NCBI GenBank assembly: GCA_937871645.1
Contig: CALMPZ010000048.1
Location: forward strand, 1 to 7,112
Direction: 5' to 3'
Source of the DNA: an uncultured Polymorphobacter sp.
GTDB lineage: Bacteria; Pseudomonadota; Alphaproteobacteria; Sphingomonadales; Sphingomonadaceae
Length of the DNA stretch: 7,112 nucleotides
Shown here: positions 1 to 5,270 of the stretch, piece by piece
Numbering within the stretch: position 1 is the first letter of the stretch
Layout: every line of letters starts with the position of its first letter
The notes under the pieces: model-generated
Seen by the model: the letters and a program-made list of their open reading frames with translations, nothing else
Databases searched by the model: none
Told to the model about the DNA's origin: nothing
Position numbers and translations under genes: made by a program

Positions 1-22
1 CGCATTCCATATTCAACTGTCA

Positions 23-37
23 AATTTGGCCCAAATT
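23..37. promoter_or_regulatory. Operator-like 15-bp palindrome upstream of the lipoprotein gene
   Basis: AATTTGG and CCAAATT form a perfect 7-bp inverted repeat around one central C. It lies about 120 bp before the lipoprotein start, in an AT-rich stretch within a GC-rich region, which fits a dimeric repressor or activator site. The arms are too close for a good RNA hairpin and no T-run follows. No regulator can be named, and the site could equally belong to a gene left of the window. Confidence 0.35.
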
Positions 38-157
38 GCTGATACACCAACACGTCGCCCAAGCGAAGCGGCATCGTGCCGGCGGTGGCATTGGACTTGA
101 CGCCGCCACACCAATAACGGACATGTTGCCCGCAAGTTTCAAGGGGAAAGCAAAGTC

Positions 158-796
158 ATGCGTCTCAAGAACATTCTTTCGACGGCGGCGCTGGGCATCG
201 TGCTCGCCACCGGCCTCGCCAGCTGCGGCCCCACTGACTATTCGTCGGTGACCGTGCTCGCCGAACCGACACCGGTTGTCGGCACGACCTTCGCGTGGAA
301 AGAAGTCGCGCCGTCGACGTCGCAGGAAATGTATCCGGGCATCGATAATCCGATTTTCCGCCAGCGCGTCGAACAGGCGTTCAACACCGCGATGGCCGCC
401 AAGGGCTACCAGCAGGTTGCCAACGCGGCCACCGCCGATCTGGTGCTCGCCTACCGCGTCGGCGTCCAGGCCAAGAGCCAGCTCGATGTCGAGTCGACGC
501 CGGGCTACTACGGCGGTGGCCCGATGATGTGCGGTCGCTTCGGCTGCGGCGGCGGCTGGGGCTGGGGCTATTACGGCCCGCCGCAGACCTCGGTAACGCA
601 GGTCAACTATACCGAGGGCGGGCTGATGCTCGATGTCATGTCGGCGAAGAACGACACGCTGCAATGGCGCGCGCTCTACAAGAACCGCGTCACCGCCGAC
701 ACCGCGACGCAGGCGAGCCTCGACGCGGTCGCGGCGCGCATCGTCCAGTCGCTGCCCAACGCCGGTGGCGCTCCGGCAACGCCCGCGAAGAAATAG
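158..796 (+). CDS. DUF4136 domain-containing lipoprotein
   Basis: The product has 212 residues. Residues 1-22 are a type II signal peptide: basic n-region (MRLK), hydrophobic core, then lipobox L-A-S-C with the lipidated cysteine at 23. No aspartate follows the cysteine, so outer-membrane sorting is expected. The rest matches the DUF4136 pattern: an F-A-W strand near residue 45, a V-x-x-A-F-x-x-x-M-A-A-K-G-Y helix at 71-84, an A-D-L-V-L-A-Y strand near 93-99, a Y-T-E-G-G-L-x-L-D-V strand at 151-160, W-R at 170-171 and a final amphipathic helix at 185-199. A Gly/Tyr/Trp-rich loop (117-142) carries Cys125 and Cys130. The family's molecular role is unknown; related envelope lipoproteins occur widely in Proteobacteria. 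The ATG is preceded by AGGGGA at 142-147 with a 10-nt spacer. The gene stands alone, with a strong terminator downstream. The family call is firm, the function is not. Confidence 0.88.
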   Translation: MRLKNILSTAALGIVLATGLASCGPTDYSSVTVLAEPTPVVGTTFAWKEVAPSTSQEMYPGIDNPIFRQRVEQAFNTAMAAKGYQQVANAATADLVLAYRVGVQAKSQLDVESTPGYYGGGPMMCGRFGCGGGWGWGYYGPPQTSVTQVNYTEGGLMLDVMSAKNDTLQWRALYKNRVTADTATQASLDAVAARIVQSLPNAGGAPATPAKK

Positions 797-813
797 GCGC
801 GACACCAAAACAA

Positions 814-843
814 AGCCCCCGGCAGCGCGTGCTGCCGGGGGCT
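814..843. terminator. Bidirectional intrinsic terminator between the lipoprotein gene and carD
   Basis: AGCCCCCGGCAGC (814-826) pairs perfectly with GCTGCCGGGGGCT (831-843): a 13-bp GC-rich stem with a 4-nt loop (GCGT). On the + strand it is followed by ATTTTGT, and on the - strand by a TTTGTTTTG tract. It sits between two converging stop codons (796 and 869), so it should end transcription from both sides. Confidence 0.9.
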
Positions 844-868
844 ATTTTGTGCCGTTTGCGATGAACGC

Positions 869-1369
869 TTACGCGGCCTTCAGAACCTGCTCGATCTTGA
901 GCTGCGCTGCCGGTTCGTCGATGTTTTCCATCGCGGCGAGTTCGCGCGCCAGACGGCCGATCGCGGCTTCGTAGATCTGGCGTTCCGAATAGCTCTGCTC
1001 GGGCTGGTCTTCGGCACGGTGCAGATCGCGCACCACTTCGGCGATCGACACGAGGTCGCCCGAGTTGATCTTCGCTTCATATTCCTGCGCGCGGCGCGAC
1101 CACATCGTGCGCTTGATGCGCGGCTTGCCCTTGAGCGTCGTCAGCGCCTCGGTCAGCGTCGCCTGGCTCGACAGCTTGCGCATGCCGACGCCTTCGGCCT
1201 TGTTGGTCGGCACGCGCAGCGTCATGCGCTCTTTCTCGAAACGCAGCACATAGAGTTCAAGCTGGGTACCGGCGATTTCGGAACTTTGGACTTCGACCAC
1301 CCGGCCGACGCCATGCTTGGGGTAAACAACATAGTCGCCGACAACGAAGCTGAGCACTGTGGTGGCCAT
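869..1369 (-). CDS. carD: CarD/CdnL-family RNA polymerase-binding transcription regulator
   Basis: The 166-residue product begins with the CarD/TRCF RNA polymerase-interacting domain, about residues 5-65; F-x-x-G-D-Y-V-V-Y-P-x-H-G-V-G at 8-22 is the family signature, and it continues with the strand L-E-L-Y-V-L-R-F-E-K and R-V-P. The C-terminal helical domain (about 66-160) holds Trp90 within T-M-W-S-R-R; in CarD/CdnL proteins a tryptophan there wedges at the upstream edge of the transcription bubble. The family binds the polymerase beta subunit and stabilises open complexes, especially at rRNA and other growth-linked promoters. Length is normal for alphaproteobacterial CdnL. I chose the ATG at 1369 because GAGAGGA lies upstream (1379-1385) with a 9-nt spacer; the frame stays open up to 1495, but that extension is Arg/Gly-rich and unlike the family. 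It lies downstream of fdxA on the same strand, 318 bp away. Confidence 0.93.
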   Translation of the reverse strand: MATTVLSFVVGDYVVYPKHGVGRVVEVQSSEIAGTQLELYVLRFEKERMTLRVPTNKAEGVGMRKLSSQATLTEALTTLKGKPRIKRTMWSRRAQEYEAKINSGDLVSIAEVVRDLHRAEDQPEQSYSERQIYEAAIGRLARELAAMENIDEPAAQLKIEQVLKAA

Positions 1370-1569
1370 TCGGAGTAATCCTCTCGTTGTGGACAAAGAT
1401 CCCCGACCGCTCAGCGCCACGCCCCGCCCGAAGCGGGTGGCCGGCAAATCAGGTCGCTGGAATTCCTGCCCGTGCCTTGCAATAGACTGCATCAAACCAA
1501 GCCGCCGAATTGCCTGCAGGTCGGGCTATCCGTCGGCCGAACGAATCTGCGAAAATGTTATCGCCAGCG

Positions 1570-1612
1570 CTATGTAACAGAAAAATGACTCGAATTCCAT
1601 GCCTATGTGACA
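1570..1612. repeat. Direct repeat CTATGTRACA, 33-bp spacing, upstream of carD
   Basis: CTATGTAACA (1570-1579) and CTATGTGACA (1603-1612) differ at one base and start 33 bp apart, close to three helical turns. Each contains TGTnACA, which is itself a short dyad. They lie about 200-240 bp upstream of the carD start and 75-120 bp beyond the fdxA stop, in the AT-richest part of this gap. A pair of protein-binding sites controlling carD is a reasonable reading. I could not find a convincing -35/-10 pair beside them. Confidence 0.35.
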
Positions 1613-1624
1613 CGGGGCCGCTAC

Positions 1625-1643
1625 CGGTGGTGGGCCACCACCG
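1625..1643. other. GC-rich hairpin in the fdxA-carD gap
   Basis: CGGTGGTG (1625-1632) pairs with CACCACCG (1636-1643) around a 3-nt loop; one more pair could form if the loop were ignored. It starts 45 bp past the fdxA stop codon, where a 3' end is expected. Neither strand has a T-run after the stem, so it is not a standard intrinsic terminator. It may protect the fdxA transcript end, assist a Rho-dependent end, or attenuate read-through into carD. The rest of the gap 1370-1687 contains only the direct repeat and the carD ribosome binding site that I can identify. Confidence 0.35.
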
Positions 1644-1687
1644 TTACGGGCACGAACTACAGCGGGAAGATCCGCAGCGCGGGAGTC

Positions 1688-2023
1688 TCAGCTCTCGCCG
1701 GGCTTGTCGGAGAAGAACTTCTCGAACTTGCCGTCGACACCCTTGAAGGCATCGGCATCGGGCGGCGTTTCGCCCTTGACGGTGATGTTGGGCCAGCTCG
1801 CCGACAGGCTGGCGTTGAGCTCGAGCCACTTTTCAAGGCCTGATTCGGTATCGGGCAGAATGGCTTCGGCCGGGCATTCGGGTTCGCAGACGCCGCAATC
1901 GATGCATTCATTGGGGTTGATGACGAGCATGTTCTCGCCTTCGTAGAAGCAGTCGACCGGGCAGACCTCGACGCAATCCATATACTTGCACTTGATGCAA
2001 GCTTCAGTGACCACGTACGTCAT
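1688..2023 (-). CDS. fdxA: 7Fe ferredoxin, FdxA type ([3Fe-4S][4Fe-4S])
   Basis: A 111-residue soluble electron carrier closely resembling Azotobacter vinelandii ferredoxin I. The cysteine pattern is complete. By that model Cys9, Cys17 and Cys50 hold the [3Fe-4S] cluster, while Cys21, Cys40, Cys43 and Cys46 hold the [4Fe-4S] cluster; Cys12 and Cys25 match the two non-ligand cysteines. The segments [18 protein letters not shown] and [16 protein letters not shown] are diagnostic. The C-terminal half (about 60-111) contains W-P-N-I-T, as in FdI. The usual redox partner is unknown in most bacteria; ferredoxin-NADP reductase is a candidate. The ATG at 2023 is chosen over the in-frame TTG at 2029 because mature family members begin T-Y-V-V-T or similar and GGGGGA (2031-2036) is spaced 7 nt from it. 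Its neighbours are the S4 gene upstream and carD downstream, all on the same strand. Confidence 0.95.
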   Translation of the reverse strand: MTYVVTEACIKCKYMDCVEVCPVDCFYEGENMLVINPNECIDCGVCEPECPAEAILPDTESGLEKWLELNASLSASWPNITVKGETPPDADAFKGVDGKFEKFFSDKPGES

Positions 2024-2061
2024 CGTCAAATCCCCCGTTGGGTTAGGCTATCGTTGGGCAA

Positions 2062-2091
2062 TTGCTAGACGTGCGCGATAGCCGCCGTCAA
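2062..2091 (-). promoter_or_regulatory. Possible sigma70-type promoter of fdxA
   Basis: Read on the - strand, TTGACG (2086-2091) and TAGCAA (2062-2067) are separated by 18 bp and lie 39-68 bp before the fdxA ATG, giving a leader of about 30 nt. The -35 matches the consensus at five of six positions and the -10 at four of six. The gap between the S4 stop and fdxA (2024-2125) shows no terminator, so fdxA may also receive read-through from the helicase operon. Confidence 0.38.
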
Positions 2092-2125
2092 TGGGGCAAT
2101 CCGGCTTTTCGGGCCTTTTGGCGGT

Positions 2126-2410
2126 TCAGCCTGCCGCGGCAGTCTGGCGCAGGTCGGTATAGAGCCGGCTCGCCTCGACATAGGGTCGGCGGGCATCGGC
2201 CAGCCCCTCGACGCGCACCACCACCACTTCGTCATTGTGCGGGAAACTGACCACCGATCCGGCACGGACCAGCGCCGAAGCGCGGTCGATGACACGCCCG
2301 TCGAGGCGCAGATAGCGGCTTTCGCACAAATGCTGCGCGGCGCTTCGCGATTTCGTCAGACGTGCAAACCACAACCATTTGTCGATCCGCAATCCCTGAC
2401 CATAGACCAA
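2126..2410 (-). CDS. S4 domain RNA-binding protein, Hsp15-like
   Basis: A 94-residue protein that is almost entirely an S4 RNA-binding domain. R-I-D-K-W-L-W-F-A-R (8-17), K-S-R-S-A-A-Q (20-26), the strand Y-L-R-L-D-G-R-V-I-D (33-42) and G-S-V-V-S-F (51-56) match the Hsp15 (HslR) family. In E. coli Hsp15 binds free 50S subunits carrying a stalled nascent chain; a similar ribosome role here is inference. It lacks the long basic C-terminal tail of the roughly 133-residue E. coli protein, as many alphaproteobacterial relatives seem to. The start is unusual: no in-frame ATG lies near the domain. TTG at 2410 has AAAGGAA (2419-2425) at an 8-nt spacer and removes the Arg/Pro-rich extension that overlaps the helicase. 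A second TTG at 2392 has no spaced binding site. The gene begins 19 bp past the helicase stop, so co-transcription and coupled translation are likely. Confidence 0.85.
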   Translation of the reverse strand: MVYGQGLRIDKWLWFARLTKSRSAAQHLCESRYLRLDGRVIDRASALVRAGSVVSFPHNDEVVVVRVEGLADARRPYVEASRLYTDLRQTAAAG

Positions 2411-2418
2411 GTGGGGGG

Positions 2419-2425
2419 TTCCTTT
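2419..2425 (-). promoter_or_regulatory. Ribosome binding site that sets the S4 TTG start
   Basis: AAAGGAA on the - strand, 8 nt before the TTG at 2410 and just past the helicase stop (2430-2432). The only nearby ATG (within GTCTATGGT) is out of frame with the S4 domain, so this site decides the start in favour of TTG. Confidence 0.6.
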
Positions 2426-2429
2426 CTGC

Positions 2430-5018
2430 TCAGTGCGCGGCGCTGCGCGCGGGGTGATCCGCCAGTTTGGCGAAGGGCGAAAAGCTGGGTGGCGGCACTG
2501 CCGCCGGGGTGGCGCGCGGCGTCCGCGCCCCGCCCCAGGCAAACGCCTGGTTGCCATCGACCGAGCGCAGCCGGTAGCCGAGCCCGCGCATCAGCCGGAC
2601 GAAACCGTCGGGACGCAGGCCGATGCTCGCCACCCAGGTCGCATCGGGCACGAACGGCGCGCGGCCGTCGCGGATGCCGTGGACGGCGCGCGCCAGCCGG
2701 TCGACCATGTCGATGCGCACCGCCTGTGCGCCGACGCTCATGAAGCCCGCAACATCATAGAATCCCGGCACGACATCGGCGGCGACATCGATGGTGACGC
2801 GCCCCGGCGCCGGTGGTGGCGGCAGCGCATCGAGCCCGAGCGCACTGCGCTCTGCGACCGCCCATAGCGCCAGCCGCCAGCGCGTCGGTTCGGGGCGCAA
2901 CAGCTGGTCGATAAATACGTGCGCGAAGCCGAGCCGGACGCGGCACTGCGCCAGCAGTCGCCGGTCACCGCTGGTCAGCGCGGCGATTTGCGCCGCCACC
3001 GCGTCGCGGCGCAGGCAGCCCATGGTTTCAACGAGTTGCACGATCAGCCCGCGCGCCGCGGGTGAAAATTGCGATGTCAGCCCCGCCAACTGCATCAGCG
3101 GCGCGAGATGGCGCGACCGCACCGCCGCGACCCAGACCTTGAGCCGTGCGGCGATGCGCGCGCGGTCCTCGGGGCGCTTGGCGGCGACATCGGCATCGAC
3201 TTCGACACGCGGGTTGAGCGTGTCGCGCCCGGCGTGCAGGCTGGCGACGCGCGCGCCGTTCCAGGTGATGGCGGGCGGCAGCGTGCCGTTGAACACCAGC
3301 TCGAACGCACTGTCCGCCGACGCCACCAGTGCTGCGGCGCGGCGACTGAATTCGGCGGGCAGATGGCGTTCGGCAGCGGCCAGCAGCAGCCGCTTTTCGC
3401 TGGCCCGCGCGCTCGGGTCGGCGGCAAAGCGGAAGCCGTTCAACTTGCCGATCGGTTCGTCCTCGACCGCGACGGTGCCGTCATCATCGACGGCAACACG
3501 CAGCGCCCCGCCGCGCATCTTGAGGTCGCGCAGCAGCAGCCCCGTGCGGCGATCGACAAAGCGCTGCGTCAGCGCGGTGTGCAGCGCGTCCGACAGGCGG
3601 TTTTCAAGGTCGCGCGTCCGTTCGGCCCAGTGCGCGGCATCCCCCAGCCAGCCGGGGCGGTTGGCGATATAGGTCCAGGTCCGGACGCCGGCGATGCGGT
3701 CGGCAATCGAGGCGATGTCGCCGGCAACACTGTCGAGCGCCGCCACTTCGCTGCCGATCCAGCCCGACGGCAGCTTGCCGTCGCCTTCGGTCAGATGCCG
3801 GAACACCCGGCCGACCAGCCGCGCATGCGCCTCGGCGCCGGTCTTGCGGTAATCGGGCAGGCTGCACGCCGCCCACAGCCGCGACATGCCCGACCGCACG
3901 CCGTGCGCGCGCTCCATTGCCCAGGGCTCACCCGCCAGCCGCTTGAGCACGCCAAGGTCGATGGCTTCGTCGCCGCGCACCAGCTCGTTGACCGGAGGCC
4001 GCGCTTCGAGCGCTGCAACCAGCTTGGGCATCGAGTTGAAATCGAGCGCCGCGTTGCGCCACACCAGATGCGACAGCCACGCGAAATGATGGCCTTCGAT
4101 GCGCTCGATTTCCTCGGGCTCGAACGCTGCCGCCCCCTCGCCGCCCAGTTGGACGATGCCGAACGTCCCGTCGCGCTGGTAGCGCCCGGCGCGGCCGGCG
4201 ATCTGCGCCATTTCGGCGGGCGTCAGCCGGCGCTGGCGGCGGCCGTCGAACTTGGCCAGCGACGCGAACGCGACATGCGCGATGTCCATGTTGAGCCCCA
4301 TGCCGATGGCATCGGTGGCGACGAGGTAATCAACCTCGCCCGACTGGTACATCGCGACCTGCGCGTTGCGGGTGCGCGGGGACAGGCTGCCCATCACCAC
4401 CGCCGCGCCGCCCATCTGGCGCCGCAGCATTTCGGCCAGCGCATAGACCTGCGCCGCGGTGAACGCGACAATCACCGAGCGCTTGGGCAGCCGCGACAGC
4501 TTGCGCGGCGGTGTATAGGTCAAGGTCGAAAACCGCGGGCGCGTGATGATTTCGAAATCGGGCAGCAGGCGGCGGATCAGCGGCCGCAGCGTTTCGGAGC
4601 CCAATATCATCGTTTCGGCATAGCCGCGCGCGTGCAGCAGCCGGTCGGTGAACACATGCCCGCGCTCGGGGTCGGCGCCGACTTGTGCCTCGTCGATCGC
4701 GACGAAGGCGACGTCGCGGTCATTGGGCATCGACTCCACCGTGCACAGGAAATAGCGCGCGCCCTCCGGCACGATCTTTTCCTCGCCGGTAATCAGTGCG
4801 ACCTGCGCTTCGCCCTTGATCGCGACGACGCGGTCATAAACCTCGCGCGCCAGCAGCCGCAGCGGGAAGCCGATCATGCCGCTGGCGTGGCCGCACATGC
4901 GCTCGATCGCGAGGTGGGTCTTGCCGGTGTTGGTGGGGCCAAGGACGGCGGTCAACCGACTGCCATGGGGTGCCGGGGTTGCGACCGGCGGGCGTTTCGC
5001 AGCGAAAGCGCCGCTCAC
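2430..5018 (-). CDS. SUV3-type superfamily 2 ATP-dependent helicase
   Basis: An 862-residue helicase. The first RecA domain (about 20-165) has Walker A G-P-T-N-T-G-K-T (27-34), the SUV3-typical G-F-P-L-R-L-L-A-R-E-V (50-60), T-G-E-E-K (77-81), C-T-V-E-S-M (92-97), Walker B D-E-A-Q (109-112) and G-S-E-T (140-143). The second RecA domain (about 178-340) has V-M-G-S-L-S-P-x-T-R (208-217), motif V V-A-T-D-A-I-G-M-G-L-N-M (233-244) and motif VI Q-I-A-G-R-A-G-R (272-279). All motifs needed for ATP hydrolysis and unwinding are present. The remaining 500 or so residues are Ala/Arg-rich with no domain I can name; mitochondrial SUV3 works in RNA degradation, and bacterial relatives are poorly characterised. 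The GTG at 5018 is used because AGGA (5026-5029) lies 7 nt upstream and the next in-frame methionine (residue 41) would remove Walker A. It is the first gene of the minus-strand set, divergent from the peptidase gene. RNA rather than DNA as substrate is inferred from the family. Confidence 0.92.
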   Translation of the reverse strand: MSGAFAAKRPPVATPAPHGSRLTAVLGPTNTGKTHLAIERMCGHASGMIGFPLRLLAREVYDRVVAIKGEAQVALITGEEKIVPEGARYFLCTVESMPNDRDVAFVAIDEAQVGADPERGHVFTDRLLHARGYAETMILGSETLRPLIRRLLPDFEIITRPRFSTLTYTPPRKLSRLPKRSVIVAFTAAQVYALAEMLRRQMGGAAVVMGSLSPRTRNAQVAMYQSGEVDYLVATDAIGMGLNMDIAHVAFASLAKFDGRRQRRLTPAEMAQIAGRAGRYQRDGTFGIVQLGGEGAAAFEPEEIERIEGHHFAWLSHLVWRNAALDFNSMPKLVAALEARPPVNELVRGDEAIDLGVLKRLAGEPWAMERAHGVRSGMSRLWAACSLPDYRKTGAEAHARLVGRVFRHLTEGDGKLPSGWIGSEVAALDSVAGDIASIADRIAGVRTWTYIANRPGWLGDAAHWAERTRDLENRLSDALHTALTQRFVDRRTGLLLRDLKMRGGALRVAVDDDGTVAVEDEPIGKLNGFRFAADPSARASEKRLLLAAAERHLPAEFSRRAAALVASADSAFELVFNGTLPPAITWNGARVASLHAGRDTLNPRVEVDADVAAKRPEDRARIAARLKVWVAAVRSRHLAPLMQLAGLTSQFSPAARGLIVQLVETMGCLRRDAVAAQIAALTSGDRRLLAQCRVRLGFAHVFIDQLLRPEPTRWRLALWAVAERSALGLDALPPPPAPGRVTIDVAADVVPGFYDVAGFMSVGAQAVRIDMVDRLARAVHGIRDGRAPFVPDATWVASIGLRPDGFVRLMRGLGYRLRSVDGNQAFAWGGARTPRATPAAVPPPSFSPFAKLADHPARSAAH

Positions 5019-5270
5019 GTCCCTGTCCTATGGGGTTGACCCGGGCAGTGGCGGGCCGAAAGCCTGAGGAAGCTGCGTCGTGGCATCGCATCCAATACAA
5101 GGCAGAATCTACATCTAGTAGCTTACATACTCCATCTCGCGATTCAAGTGACCATATAAAGACACTCGCTTCATCGCAATCCGGCCCCGGCTGGCGGTCC
5201 GGGTGATTGACTTGGGCCCTTGCGTTGGACAGGTTTCGCCGCAGTCGGGGGACAACGGCGGAGACAGGGT
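5019..5270. promoter_or_regulatory. Divergent promoter region between the helicase and M23 genes
   Basis: This 252-bp gap separates two outward-facing genes. Positions 5089-5165 form a clear AT-rich island in a GC-rich background, with TATAAA at 5155-5160 on the + strand, a TTACATAC stretch near 5123 and a small dyad CTAC-N5-GTAG at 5109-5121. Promoters for both genes should lie here, but no -35 sits at the correct distance from the TATAAA, so exact sites cannot be assigned. The part 5166-5259 would be a long GC-rich leader for the peptidase mRNA if transcription starts near the island. TTGACT at 5207-5212 is an alternative -35, with a weak -10. Confidence 0.45.
5260..5263 (+). promoter_or_regulatory. 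Ribosome binding site favouring the TTG start of the M23 peptidase
   Basis: GGAG lies 7 nt before the TTG at 5271. Rival starts are the TTG at 5220 (no clear binding site), the GTG at 5286 (AGGG too far away) and the GTG at 5304 (GGGA, 10 nt away). The choice affects only the first 11-34 residues, ahead of the membrane segment. Confidence 0.45.

Noticed and set aside
91..119. TTGGAC-N17-ATAACG as a promoter for the lipoprotein gene
   Set aside because: The -10 match is poor and the spacing does not fit better than several other combinations in this leader.
20..808. 262-codon open frame on the - strand opposite the lipoprotein gene
   Set aside because: Arg-rich composition, no domain and no binding site; the + strand frame has a signal peptide, lipobox and DUF4136 pattern.
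1370..1495. N-terminal extension of carD up to an upstream start at 1495
   Set aside because: The added 42 residues are unlike CarD proteins, and a good ribosome binding site precedes the ATG at 1369.
2024..2029. TTG start of fdxA two codons upstream of the ATG
   Set aside because: The ATG at 2023 gives the family N-terminus and a better 7-nt spacer; from TTG the GGGGGA would be only 1 nt away.
2411..2557. Upstream extension of the S4 gene into the helicase coding region
   Set aside because: The added residues are Arg/Pro-rich shadow translation of the helicase gene, and AAAGGAA places the start at 2410.
2791..3672. 293-codon + strand open frame within the helicase
   Set aside because: Ser/Arg/Ala-rich shadow translation with no family signature.
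3069..5039. 656-codon open frame on the + strand opposite the helicase
   Set aside because: It is a mirror of the GC-rich helicase codon usage. Its translation is Arg/Gln/His/Ala-rich without any recognisable domain, while the - strand frame has a full set of helicase motifs.
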